Source: JACMNW01 sp031402355 (GTDB taxonomy: Bacteria; Pseudomonadota; Alphaproteobacteria; Rhodobacterales; Rhodobacteraceae). From it: DNA of 21,479 nt. The notes beneath the pieces are model-generated. The model was not told the DNA's origin, made no database searches, and worked only from the letters and a program-made list of their open reading frames with translations. This document shows positions 14,893 through 21,479 of the stretch, one piece after another. The position numbers were made by a program, and so were the translations under genes. Positions within the stretch are counted from its first letter, which is position 1; each line of letters begins with the position of its first letter. The stretch covers positions 1 through 21,479 of the forward strand of contig JANNSG010000071.1 in NCBI GenBank assembly GCA_031402355.1, written 5' to 3'.

Positions 14893-15516
14893 CTAATGCA
14901 CCAGCCCCGCCCGTGCGGCAATCCTGAACGCATGGCTCGCATCCGTCGAAGCCCCCGGCAACACTGGGTGATACCCAGCCCTGATCACCGCCGCGATCTC
15001 GGGCCGCAGCACCGCCACATCGCCCACCTTCGCCAACGGCGAAGCGTCCCGAAACGCAAGGTCTGACCACAGCACAATCGTCTGAACCGCCTGAGATAGC
15101 GCCAGAGTTTCAGCCGGCACCGCGCTTAGATGCACGTCCATCCGCAAAAACACAAACGCCGCCTTAATCGCCCCTGTGGGATCAAACCGGAAAATACGGT
15201 ATTGATTGGCCTCCACTGCGATCAACCGATCACAAAGCGCGTCCAACCCCGGCACCAGCCGTTCCAGATTTGGCACAGCGCGCAACTCGTCCCAGTCGCG
15301 GCAAAAGAACATCATCAGGTTCGCGCCAAGTTCCGCGTCCACCTCCTCCATCCCGTGCCCCGCAAGCGCCACAACCGCCTGCACTGCCGCCTTCACCACG
15401 CCCAGCGTCGCATCATCCACGCCAAACACAACGGGCACAATCGGCCGCCCCCAGCGCGCAAAAAGATAACTGCCATCCCTGCGGGTAAACAACGCCGCCA
15501 CCGCCTCAGGTATCAT
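14893..15516 (-). CDS. Conserved protein of unknown function next to ruvB
   Basis: I do not recognise a named family. The protein has 207 residues with no signal peptide and no clear membrane helix. It starts IPEAVAALFTRRDGSYLFARWGRP and contains GHGMEEVDAELGANLMMFFC, an acidic/aromatic central part (CRDWDELRAVPNLERLVPGL), and NQYRIFRFDPTGAIKAAFVFL. It reads like a soluble alpha/beta protein of the kind often found beside ruvB or ybgC in Rhodobacterales; this is recalled, not checked. The longest frame starts with TTG at 15522, but the ATG at 15516, with GGGG seven bases before it, is better. It has the same direction as ruvCAB but is separated from ruvB by 161 bases containing a terminator-like element, so it probably has its own promoter or depends on read-through. 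Confidence 0.75.
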   Translation of the reverse strand: MIPEAVAALFTRRDGSYLFARWGRPIVPVVFGVDDATLGVVKAAVQAVVALAGHGMEEVDAELGANLMMFFCRDWDELRAVPNLERLVPGLDALCDRLIAVEANQYRIFRFDPTGAIKAAFVFLRMDVHLSAVPAETLALSQAVQTIVLWSDLAFRDASPLAKVGDVAVLRPEIAAVIRAGYHPVLPGASTDASHAFRIAARAGLVH

Positions 15517-15535
15517 CCCCAAACCCCATTCATCT

Positions 15536-15564
15536 GTTCAAAAATATCCCCGCCGGAGGCAAAC
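15536..15564 (-). terminator. Short GC hairpin plus T-run (recurrent Rhodobacterales-type element)
   Basis: The minus strand reads GCCTCCGGCGGGGATATTTTT: a four-base-pair stem (CCUC with GGGG, CGGC loop) followed by an A/T tract with five T. It lies downstream of ruvB and upstream of the gene at 15516. I recall near-identical CCTCCGGCGGGG-TATTT strings as common at gene ends in this bacterial family, which suggests a mini-terminator. Terminator function is inferred. Confidence 0.5.
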
Positions 15565-15677
15565 ACAATCTGTCACCAAAACCGCCATAAGACGTGTGTT
15601 CACTCCTTAAAATTTCCTTACCAGAAATGTCGATTCCATTTATAATCAATGACATATAAATCGTAACACGCGTGATA

Positions 15678-16703
15678 TCACGCCTCGAACAAATCGCTCT
15701 GCCCCGGCCCTTTAGGCGCATCCAGCCCTAAATGTCGCCATGCTTTCACAGCCAGCATCCGCCCCCTCGGGGTCCGCTGAATCAAGCCCTGCTGCAGCAA
15801 AAACGGCTCGATCACCTCTTCCACCGCATCGCGGCTTTCCGACAGCGCCGCCGATATCGTCTCCACCCCGACCGGCCCGCCGCTATAGTTTTCCGCGATC
15901 AAACTCAGATATCGCCGATCCGCCCCGTCCAGCCCCAGATGATCCACCCCCAGCCGAGTCAGGGCTGAGTCGGCGATCCTGCACGTCAGCTTCCCGTCGC
16001 CCTCAACCAGCACGAAATCCACCACCCGCCGCAGCAAACGCCCCGCAATCCGCGGCGTCCCCCGCGCCCGTTTTGCAATCTCAAGGCACCCCTCAGCCTC
16101 CGCCGGAATTCCCAGTAACCGCGCCCCACGTGTGACAATTTCGAACAACTCTGCTTCCGTGTAAAACTGCAACCGCGTCGGAATGCCAAACCTGTCGCGC
16201 AAAGGCGTGGTCAGCAGCCCAAGCCGCGTCGTCGCCCCGACAAGCGTAAAGGGTTGCAAATCAATCCGCACCGTCCGCGCGGCAGGCCCTTCGCCGATGA
16301 CCAGATCAAGGGCGAAGTCCTCCATCGCCGGATACAGAACCTCTTCCACAATCGGGGAAAGCCGGTGAATCTCGTCGATGAACAACACATCGCGCGGTTC
16401 CAGATTGGTCAGGATCGCCGCCAGATCGCCCGCCCGCGCCAGAACCGGGCCAGAGGTCATGCGAAACCCCACCCCCAATTCCCGCGCCATGATTTGTGCC
16501 AGCGTGGTCTTGCCCAGCCCCGGCGGCCCGTGAAACAGCGTGTGATCCATCGCCTCGCCGCGTATCTTGGCCGATGCGATGAACACGGCCAAGTTCGCGC
16601 GTGCTTCGGCCTGACCGATGAATTCATCAAGCACCTGCGGACGCAAAGACCGATCAGCGTCGTCAGGCAGGCTATCAGGGCGCAGGGTGGGATCAGGTTC
16701 CAT
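15678..16703 (-). CDS. ruvB: Holliday junction branch-migration helicase RuvB
   Basis: RuvB is the hexameric AAA+ motor that drives branch migration at Holliday junctions together with RuvA. Walker A is GPPGLGKT (about residues 59-66), Walker B is FIDEIH, and sensor 1 lies in GATTRLGLL. The arginine-finger region is PLRDRFGI, and a C-terminal winged-helix domain ends with RTPRGR. Length is 341 residues, normal for alphaproteobacteria. The ATG is four bases past the ruvA stop, so the two are coupled. The C-terminal tail DAPKGPGQSDLFEA is typical of the group. Confidence 0.98.
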   Translation of the reverse strand: MEPDPTLRPDSLPDDADRSLRPQVLDEFIGQAEARANLAVFIASAKIRGEAMDHTLFHGPPGLGKTTLAQIMARELGVGFRMTSGPVLARAGDLAAILTNLEPRDVLFIDEIHRLSPIVEEVLYPAMEDFALDLVIGEGPAARTVRIDLQPFTLVGATTRLGLLTTPLRDRFGIPTRLQFYTEAELFEIVTRGARLLGIPAEAEGCLEIAKRARGTPRIAGRLLRRVVDFVLVEGDGKLTCRIADSALTRLGVDHLGLDGADRRYLSLIAENYSGGPVGVETISAALSESRDAVEEVIEPFLLQQGLIQRTPRGRMLAVKAWRHLGLDAPKGPGQSDLFEA

Positions 16704-16706
16704 GGG

Positions 16707-17381
16707 TCAGGCTTTCGGTGCCAAAAGCTTCAATGCCAGCCGGATCAACTGCCCGGTCTCCAGCCCGTCCTGCCCTGCCACCACGGTTGCCACGGCTTGC
16801 GCGGCGTCCCCGGCCCCATAGCCCAAGTTCATCAAGGCGGATAAGGCGTCCGCGCTGCCAGAGGCCCGCGCCTCAGCCGCGGAGGGGGAGGCTGCGGGCG
16901 GCAAGGGCCGGGCGGTAACAGGTTCGATCACGTCATCAAGCCCCGGTGCCGATACCAGCTTAGCCCCCATCGCCATAACGGCGGGGGCTTTTGATTTCAG
17001 TTCCAGCACGACCCTTTGCGCGATTTTCGGGCCAATCCCCGGTGCCGCCTGAATGGATCTTACATCACCCAAAGATATCGCCCGCGCAGCCCCTTCGGCC
17101 CCCAAAGTGCCAAGTATCGCCATCGCGGCCTTGGCGCCTACACCTTGCACCGTCATCAGCAGCCGGTGCCATTCCTTTTCCAGCAGGGTCGGAAAGCCGA
17201 ACAGCTGAAGCAGATCCTCGCGCACCAGTAGTTCGGTAAACAGTGCCACTGCCTCGCCCGGCCCCGGCATGCCTGCCAGTGTTCGGTCCGATACATAGAC
17301 GATATACCCGACACCGCGCACATCGATCAGCACGTGATCGCCTGCGCGATACTCCAGCCTCCCGGAAATTTTGCCGATCAT
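16707..17381 (-). CDS. ruvA: Holliday junction DNA-binding protein RuvA
   Basis: RuvA binds four-way junctions as a tetramer and loads RuvB. An OB-fold domain comes first (MIGKISGRLEYRAGDHVLID). Two helix-hairpin-helix motifs follow: TVQGVGAKAAMAIL (about residues 77-90) and APGIGPKIAQRVVLELKSK (about 112-130). A Pro/Ala-rich flexible linker (about 150-175) leads to the C-terminal RuvB-binding domain (about 176-224, SALMNLGYGAGDAAQAVATV). Length of 224 residues is slightly above the E. coli value of 203, mainly because of the linker. The ATG overlaps the ruvC stop (ATGA). Confidence 0.97.
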   Translation of the reverse strand: MIGKISGRLEYRAGDHVLIDVRGVGYIVYVSDRTLAGMPGPGEAVALFTELLVREDLLQLFGFPTLLEKEWHRLLMTVQGVGAKAAMAILGTLGAEGAARAISLGDVRSIQAAPGIGPKIAQRVVLELKSKAPAVMAMGAKLVSAPGLDDVIEPVTARPLPPAASPSAAEARASGSADALSALMNLGYGAGDAAQAVATVVAGQDGLETGQLIRLALKLLAPKA

Positions 17382-17902
17382 CCTGCTGCCTTTAGAATTG
17401 CCGATGCCAACCGCCCCGCCGATTGCAGATGATGCGCATGACAGATCGCAATTGCCAGTGCATCCGCCGCATCTGGCCCGGCTATCTGCACGCCCGGCAA
17501 GTGGATGCGCACCATATGATCAACCTGTACCTTGGCCGCGTGGCCCACACCGACCACCGTTTTCTTCACGGCGTTGGGGGCATATTCGCCCACCCGCAGG
17601 CCAAACTGCGCGGGCACCAGCAACGCAATGCCGCGCGCCTGGCCCAATTTCAGGGTGGCAACCGCGTCTTTGTTGACGAAGGTGTTTTCAACTGCCGCCT
17701 CGTCGGGTGCGTAAATGCGCAACACGTCCGACAGTTGTGAATGCAGGCTGAGCAAGCGATCCGCCAGATCACCGTTACCCGCCTGACTGCCCTTTTCGGT
17801 ATGGCAAATTCCGTTGGCCACATGCGTCAGACGCGCGCCGGACACGTCTATCACCCCCCAACCAAGGTTGCGCAAACCCGGGTCGATCCCCAAAACCCGC
17901 AT
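17378..17902 (-). CDS. ruvC: Crossover junction endodeoxyribonuclease RuvC
   Basis: RuvC is the RNase H-fold nuclease that cuts Holliday junctions. The acidic active site is visible: Asp7 in MRVLGIDPGLRNLGWG, Glu in AAVENTFVNKD, and two Asp in GPDAADALAIAICHAH. Length is 174 residues. The longest frame starts at 17920 (MQIGAD), but AGGGG lies five bases before the ATG at 17902, which gives the standard N-terminus, so I use that. It is the first gene of ruvC-ruvA-ruvB and overlaps ruvA by four bases. Upstream is a promoter with a possible LexA box. Confidence 0.97.
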   Translation of the reverse strand: MRVLGIDPGLRNLGWGVIDVSGARLTHVANGICHTEKGSQAGNGDLADRLLSLHSQLSDVLRIYAPDEAAVENTFVNKDAVATLKLGQARGIALLVPAQFGLRVGEYAPNAVKKTVVGVGHAAKVQVDHMVRIHLPGVQIAGPDAADALAIAICHAHHLQSAGRLASAILKAAG

Positions 17903-17931
17903 GTCCGCCCCTATTTGCATCGATTTTTAGC

Positions 17932-17960
17932 AATTAGCACGAAAAGAGAACATCCGCCAA
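17932..17960 (-). promoter_or_regulatory. Candidate ruvCAB promoter with degenerate SOS (LexA) box
   Basis: The minus strand shows TTGGCG (17960-17955), 17 bases, then CTAATT (17937-17932). Between them is GTTC, seven bases, GTGC (17951-17937), seven of eight matches to the alphaproteobacterial LexA operator GTTC-N7-GTTC. The position, overlapping the promoter about 35 bases before the ruvC start, is where a LexA site would act. SOS control of ruv genes is established in several bacteria; here it is an inference. Confidence 0.4.
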
Positions 17961-18222
17961 CAGCTTTTGACCTAAGCCGGACCTTACGCCACAAGCCTTT
18001 GCAGATGCAGAAAAGCGCCACTTCGGCATTTGAAACCGACATTCCCGCTGGGTTTTTGCCTAACATTCAGAAAAAAATGACTAAATCGTGACTTTAGCTA
18101 TGCACAAGACGCAAGGCCGACTTGCCTATGCGTCGCTTGCTTTGCACCCGCAGCAAGATTATCTGGCTGTCAGAGGGCAAAAATGCCCGCGCAATGAGCA
18201 GTTTCAGAAAAGGATTACCGCC
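17961..18222 (+). promoter_or_regulatory. Leader region of the DUF1127 gene (no other gene seen)
   Basis: The divergent interval between ruvC and the DUF1127 gene is about 320 bases with no further gene. A hairpin-forming repeat CTTGCT (18136-18141) with AGCAAG (18152-18157) lies in the probable 5' leader. An in-frame upstream extension of the DUF1127 frame from GTG 18088 exists but has no ribosome site. I found no convincing plus-strand promoter by eye. Confidence 0.35.
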
Positions 18223-18423
18223 ATGGCCGCTACTCAAACAACCCGCACGGCGCCATTGGGTGCCATCACGACCTACCGTTTCGTTCAATCCGTTTCGACC
18301 GGATTTGCATCACTCGCCAAATGGAATGATCGCCGCATCACGCGCAACGCCCTTGGCAAGCTGTCTGACCGCGAACTTGATGATATCGGCCTGTGCCGTG
18401 GTGATATCGACGACGTTGCTTGA
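18223..18423 (+). CDS. Small DUF1127 (YjiS-like) protein
   Basis: This 66-residue basic protein ends in the DUF1127 signature NALGKLSDRELDDIGLCRGDID. The N-terminal half (about 1-40) is Thr/Arg-rich. AAGGA lies eight bases before the ATG at 18223. In Rhodobacter sphaeroides the DUF1127 protein CcaF1 binds RNA and affects sRNA processing and stress responses, so a role in RNA turnover is plausible but unproven here. The 3' untranslated part is short and ends in a strong terminator; unlike the ccaF1 locus it has no CCUCCUCCC motifs. It is a stand-alone gene, divergent from ruvC. Confidence 0.88.
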   Translation: MAATQTTRTAPLGAITTYRFVQSVSTGFASLAKWNDRRITRNALGKLSDRELDDIGLCRGDIDDVA

Positions 18424-18458
18424 ATGAAAACGAACGGGTCTTGCACCCGCCGGGTTTG

Positions 18459-18491
18459 AAAGGCCGCACCCATCCGGGATGCGGCCTTTTT
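18459..18491 (+). terminator. Strong intrinsic terminator of the DUF1127 gene
   Basis: AAGGCCGCA pairs with TGCGGCCTT around a short loop, followed by a T-run (TTTTT). A smaller hairpin, GGGT with ACCC (18436-18448), comes first. The A-tract/T-tract symmetry means it could also work on the minus strand. Confidence 0.9.
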
Positions 18492-18651
18492 CGTGGTCTG
18501 ATGCGACATCGAATATCGCAAGGCGCTCAGCTATCTGTCTACTGAATGGCCACAGACCGTCCGACTTTGCGTGATACCGGTTTTTTCGGGCAGCCCAAAA
18601 AGATCAGAAAAACGCGGCCCGTCTACCGATCCTGCGGTCGCCAAGCCGTCC

Positions 18652-19011
18652 TTAGATATTGATACCGATGGTTTCGTGCAGTTTTTCAGACACAAACACC
18701 GTAACCGGGTCAGCCTGCATCAGGTAGCCACCCAAACGGTCAAACCCTTCGCCCGCTTTCAGTTCGGCCACACGCTCTGAATAAAGTGAGCCACCAATCT
18801 GATAGTGGATCGCGCCCTTAAGCCCGAATGCACCAAGCATAACGATCAGCGCGGGTTTCAGCATTGAATTGCGGGCCCGCACAGTGGCCCTCTGACTATA
18901 GTAGGACCGCCCCAAAGTACCGGCAGCCTCAAACCCATAACCCTTCGCGCGCGCCTTTTTGATCCGCGCGACGCGGCCGTAAAAATCAACCATGTTCTGG
19001 TCAGCCATCAT
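18652..19011 (-). CDS. Small single-pass membrane protein of unknown function
   Basis: This 119-residue protein is not from a family I can name. It has a basic N-terminal half (VDFYGRVARIKKARAKGYGF and RSYYSQRATVRARNS), one membrane helix at about residues 51-68 (LKPALIVMLGAFGLKGAIHY), and a C-terminal part of about 50 residues (GGSLYSERVAELKAGEGFDR, then LGGYLMQADPVTVFVSEKL). By the positive-inside rule the C-terminus should be outside. AAGG precedes two adjacent ATG codons (19011 and 19008), so the start is uncertain by one residue. It lies downstream of prmA in the same direction, across 90 bases that contain a weak terminator-like hairpin. Confidence 0.75.
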   Translation of the reverse strand: MMADQNMVDFYGRVARIKKARAKGYGFEAAGTLGRSYYSQRATVRARNSMLKPALIVMLGAFGLKGAIHYQIGGSLYSERVAELKAGEGFDRLGGYLMQADPVTVFVSEKLHETIGINI

Positions 19012-19075
19012 TACACCTTAACCACCTAAATCAAACCCGCCCAATCCTCCGGCGGCTAGCACTGAAACATGGCAA

Positions 19076-19093
19076 GAAAAAGGCAGCGGCCTC
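19076..19093 (-). terminator. Weak terminator-like hairpin after prmA
   Basis: The minus strand reads AGGC CGCT GCCT followed by TTTTC: a four-base-pair stem and a short T-run, nine bases past the prmA stop. The stem is short, so efficiency would be modest. Confidence 0.35.
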
Positions 19094-19101
19094 AATTGGC
19101 A

Positions 19102-19977
19102 TCACGATCGGCGCAAGACCAGCGTTGCCCATTCGCCTATATCTTCATTTGCCATCAACGAAAATCCATTTGCGACGTAAGCCGCCATGACCGCCGGGGC
19201 CTGCTCAACCAAAAGGCCCGATAATATGGCCAGGCCGCCTTTGGCCACATGCGCGGCCATTTCTGGGGCCAGCCCGATCAAGGGCCCTTTGAGGATGTTT
19301 GCGAAGACCAGATCGAAAGGCCCCGACGCCGCAATCCGTTCATGGCCAAAGCCTGCCGCTTCCAAACAGATGACGCGGCCGGCCAAGCCGTTAATGGCGG
19401 CATTGGCGCGGGCGACATCGACCGCAACTGTGTCGATATCCGACGCGATCACCATCGCATCCGGCAAAATCGCGGCGGCGGCCATCGCAAGAACAGCCGT
19501 ACCGGAGCCGATATCTGCAACTTTGGCGGGGGCAAACCCCTGCTCCGCCAACCGATCAAACGCCCTAAGGCAGCCAAGCGTCGTGCCATGATGCCCGGTG
19601 CCAAAGGCCACCGTCGCCTCTATCTGCAAAGCAATCTTGCCCGGTGGCACTTTATCCGCATCATGGCTGCCGTAAACAAAAAACCGCCCCGCCTCGACCG
19701 GGGAAAGTTCGCGCCGCACCTTGGCGACCCAATCAATTTCGGGCAGTTCTGACAGGGCGAAGGGCTTCGCACCGAATGCCATCGCCAGCAGATCCAGCGT
19801 CGCCCCCATCGGAGGCTCCAGAAAATACCCACCGACCTCCCAAAGGCCAGAGCCGTCTTCAATCTCGAACACGCCGACACCCGTGGGTTCGGGAACCATG
19901 CGCTCCATCGCGTCAGACAGGGCCAGTGCGGCCTCTTCGCCCATTAGGGTGGTCAAGGCTGTATAGGTGGGCATCAT
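19102..19977 (-). CDS. prmA: Ribosomal protein L11 methyltransferase PrmA
   Basis: PrmA trimethylates lysines and the N-terminus of ribosomal protein L11 using SAM. The substrate-recognition domain occupies about residues 1-110. The linker motif VAFGTGHHGTTLGCL is PrmA-specific, and motif I is VADIGSGTAVLAMAAA. DIDTVAVDVARANAAING binds the ribose, and NILKGPLIGLAPEM is the NPPY-like region. Length of 291 residues fits. AAGG lies five bases before the first of two adjacent ATG codons. It sits 50 bases after msrA in the same direction, and the two may share a transcript. L11 methylation is dispensable in E. coli. Confidence 0.95.
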   Translation of the reverse strand: MMPTYTALTTLMGEEAALALSDAMERMVPEPTGVGVFEIEDGSGLWEVGGYFLEPPMGATLDLLAMAFGAKPFALSELPEIDWVAKVRRELSPVEAGRFFVYGSHDADKVPPGKIALQIEATVAFGTGHHGTTLGCLRAFDRLAEQGFAPAKVADIGSGTAVLAMAAAAILPDAMVIASDIDTVAVDVARANAAINGLAGRVICLEAAGFGHERIAASGPFDLVFANILKGPLIGLAPEMAAHVAKGGLAILSGLLVEQAPAVMAAYVANGFSLMANEDIGEWATLVLRRS

Positions 19978-20027
19978 CGTGACCTTTCAGGAGAACTGCG
20001 GCCGGATAGCCGCCGTTCTACCCGTCG

Positions 20028-20684
20028 TCAAGCCGCCACTCCCGTACCAATCGGGCAGGTCACCCCGGTGCCGCCAATCCCGCAATAGCCATTCGGGTTC
20101 TTTGCCAGATATTGCTGATGGTAATCTTCGGCAAAATAGAAAACCGGCACGTCGATGATTTCCGTCGTGATCTGCCCGCGCCCGGCGGCTGTAAGCGCTG
20201 TCTGATAAACCCGCTTCGATACCAAAGCCGCCTCTTTCTGGGCATCCGAATAGGTGTAAATTCCCGACCGATAGGTAGACCCCATATCATTGCCCTGCCG
20301 CATGCCTTGGGTCGGATCATGACCTTCCCAAAACAGTTTCAACAGCGCGTCATAGCTTACGACCGCCGGGTCATAGATCACCCGCAAAACCTCATTATGC
20401 CCAGTCAGTTGGGTGCAGGTTTCCTTGTAGGTCGGGTTCGGGGTAAAGCCCGCAGCGTAGCCCACCATGGTTAGCCAGACGCCCGGCACCGTCCAGAACT
20501 TGCGCTCCACCCCCCAAAAACAGCCCATACCGAACATTGCCTCCGCCATGCCATCGGGCACGTCTGATTTCAGCGGCAGGCCTGATATGAAATGCGTCTC
20601 GGCGGTTGGCAGTGGTGTGGCCCGCCCCGGCAGCGCATCCTTGGCCGCGACCATATCCGACTTCTTGCGATCCATAAAAAACAT
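20028..20684 (-). CDS. msrA: Peptide methionine sulfoxide reductase MsrA
   Basis: MsrA reduces the S-epimer of methionine sulfoxide in proteins, using thioredoxin. The catalytic motif GCFWG has Cys55. Recycling cysteines are in the C-terminal GYCGIGGTGVTCP. The body contains GYAAGFTPNPTYKETCTQLTG-like core segments and FWEGHDPTQGMRQGNDMGSTYRS (split around residues 117-140), all typical. The longest frame starts 24 codons earlier, but GGAGG five bases before the ATG at 20684 decides the start and gives FFMDRKKSDMV with the PADALPGR-like N-terminus of the family; length is then 218. No signal peptide is seen, so it is cytosolic. It lies 68 bases after the MFS gene, in the same direction. Confidence 0.96.
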   Translation of the reverse strand: MFFMDRKKSDMVAAKDALPGRATPLPTAETHFISGLPLKSDVPDGMAEAMFGMGCFWGVERKFWTVPGVWLTMVGYAAGFTPNPTYKETCTQLTGHNEVLRVIYDPAVVSYDALLKLFWEGHDPTQGMRQGNDMGSTYRSGIYTYSDAQKEAALVSKRVYQTALTAAGRGQITTEIIDVPVFYFAEDYHQQYLAKNPNGYCGIGGTGVTCPIGTGVAA

Positions 20685-20689
20685 ATCCG

Positions 20690-20694
20690 CCTCC
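20690..20694 (-). promoter_or_regulatory. Ribosome binding site deciding the msrA start
   Basis: GGAGG on the minus strand is followed by CGGAT and then the ATG at 20684. The upstream frame has no comparable site. Confidence 0.8.
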
Positions 20695-20752
20695 GCTGTT
20701 AGGTTGCTATGAATATAGGGCGCACCCGGCCACCCCGCCAGTGGGCCAACGA

Positions 20753-21479
20753 TCACTCTGCCGGGAACGGCACGCGGCGGGCGGAAAAGATCGTCTCATT
20801 CCCCGGCCCCGGATCGTGCGGCACCAAAAACGCCAACGCCAGCGTGGCAAAGGCCATCACCGTGGCCAGCCCGAACACCGCTTCGGGCGACCTGACCCAC
20901 AGATAGCCCAATGCCGCTGGCAAAAACACCGCCGCGATATGGTTGATGGTAAAGGCAACCGCCGCCGTGGGTGCCATATCCGCCGGATCACCGATCTTCT
21001 GGAAATAGGTCTTCAGGCTGAACGCCATCGCGAAAAACAGATGGTCGATTACATACAACGCTGCCCCAATAAACGCGCCCCAGCCGAACGAGTATATCCC
21101 GCCATAGGCCATGAACACCAAGGCGACACCCAGATGTTCCACCATGAACATCCGCCGCTCGCCATACTTGGCCAGCCAGCGGCCTACGAACGGCCCGACC
21201 ACCATGTTGGCCACAAAGTTGATCAGAAACAGCGCTGTCACCTGATGCACGGCAAAGCCGAAATGCTCCACCATCATAAACGCCGCGAACACTACAAAGA
21301 TCTGCCGCCGCGCGCCCGCCATCAGTTGCAGCGCATAATAAAGCCAATAGCGGCGGCGCAGAACCATGGTCTTGTTTTGCGGATGCGGCGCTTCAAACTG
21401 CGGATAGGCGAACAGACAAAACAGCGCGATCAACACTGTCACGCCACCCGAGGCAAGATATACCTTGTTGTAATCCAAC
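20753..21479 (-). CDS. MFS transporter, C-terminal part (cut by window edge)
   Basis: The frame is open from the right edge to a stop at 20753 and gives about 241 residues of a larger membrane protein. It shows at least six hydrophobic segments, among them GGVTVLIALFCLFAYP, FVVFAAFMMVEHFGF, VTALFLINFVANMVVGPFVG and AVFGLATVMAFATLALAFLV. A GRWLAKYGERR loop resembles the conserved major-facilitator loop between helices 2 and 3 or 8 and 9. The first in-window codon TTG is unlikely to be a start, because a full transporter has about 400 residues and twelve helices; the N-terminal half lies beyond the window. The substrate is not predictable. The C-terminal tail (PGPGNETIFSARRVPFPAE) is hydrophilic. 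Confidence 0.8.
   Translation of the reverse strand, partial: LDYNKVYLASGGVTVLIALFCLFAYPQFEAPHPQNKTMVLRRRYWLYYALQLMAGARRQIFVVFAAFMMVEHFGFAVHQVTALFLINFVANMVVGPFVGRWLAKYGERRMFMVEHLGVALVFMAYGGIYSFGWGAFIGAALYVIDHLFFAMAFSLKTYFQKIGDPADMAPTAAVAFTINHIAAVFLPAALGYLWVRSPEAVFGLATVMAFATLALAFLVPHDPGPGNETIFSARRVPFPAE

Noticed and set aside
15530..15721. 63-codon minus-strand frame between ruvB and the next gene
   Set aside because: It begins inside ruvB in another frame, runs through the AT-rich promoter and the terminator-like element, and has no ribosome site at a sensible start.
17948..17961. Second SOS-like spacing GTTG-N6-GTTC upstream of ruvC
   Set aside because: The spacing is one base too short and one half-site has a mismatch; the GTTC-N7-GTGC reading is better.
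18570..18610. T-run / GGGCAGCCC / A-run symmetric element downstream of the gene at 18652
   Set aside because: The GC core can form only a three-base-pair stem, so I did not call it a terminator.

Overview
The window looks like chromosomal DNA of a Rhodobacterales (Roseobacter-group) alphaproteobacterium. The evidence is the G+C-rich composition (judged by eye), the gene order ruvC-ruvA-ruvB / ybgC-tolQ-tolR-tolA-tolB-pal-cpoB / tilS / ftsH, a Pro/Glu-rich TolA, an Arg/Gly-rich TolR N-terminus, a small DUF1127 protein, and a CCTCCGGCGGGG-ATATTTTT terminator-like element that I recall as frequent in this family. No species can be named from the sequence alone.

Layout, left to right. Bases 1-981 hold the 5' part of fhs (minus strand, cut by the window edge). 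Bases 1205-4194 hold corA and ftsH (minus), separated by a long inverted repeat. Bases 4269-11169 are one minus-strand block: ybgC, tolQ, tolR, tolA, tolB, pal, cpoB and tilS. Most of its genes overlap or lie only a few bases apart; the exceptions are a 140-base gap before tolQ and an 84-base gap before pal. Bases 11284-14705 are an accessory stretch: a plus-strand secreted SGNH hydrolase, a plus-strand SAM methyltransferase, a 157-bp second copy of the hydrolase 3' end, and a minus-strand NylB/beta-lactamase-type serine hydrolase. Bases 14893-17902 return to minus-strand core genes: a conserved protein of unknown function, then ruvB, ruvA and ruvC with a possible LexA box. Bases 18223-18491 hold a DUF1127 gene with a strong terminator. 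Bases 18652-21479 hold a small membrane protein, prmA, msrA and the 3' part of an MFS transporter (all minus).

How the genes work together. TolQRA form the proton-driven inner-membrane motor; TolB, Pal and CpoB are its periplasmic and outer-membrane partners, together keeping the envelope constricted during division. YbgC is the thioesterase usually found with them. TilS and FtsH follow as housekeeping genes for tRNA decoding and membrane proteolysis. RuvABC resolve Holliday junctions.

The most interesting part is the accessory stretch at about 11.2-14.8 kb, which interrupts a gene order that is usually contiguous in this order of bacteria (recalled knowledge). Inside it the methyltransferase is bracketed by two direct copies of the SGNH-hydrolase 3' end, about 95% identical, which points to integration by homologous recombination or a gene-conversion-like event without any visible transposase. 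No tRNA, rRNA, CRISPR array, insertion sequence or phage gene was seen. Several starts were moved from the longest reading frame to sites with better Shine-Dalgarno support: corA, ftsH, tolB, ybgC, ruvC, msrA, the methyltransferase, the SGNH hydrolase and the 14.9-kb gene.
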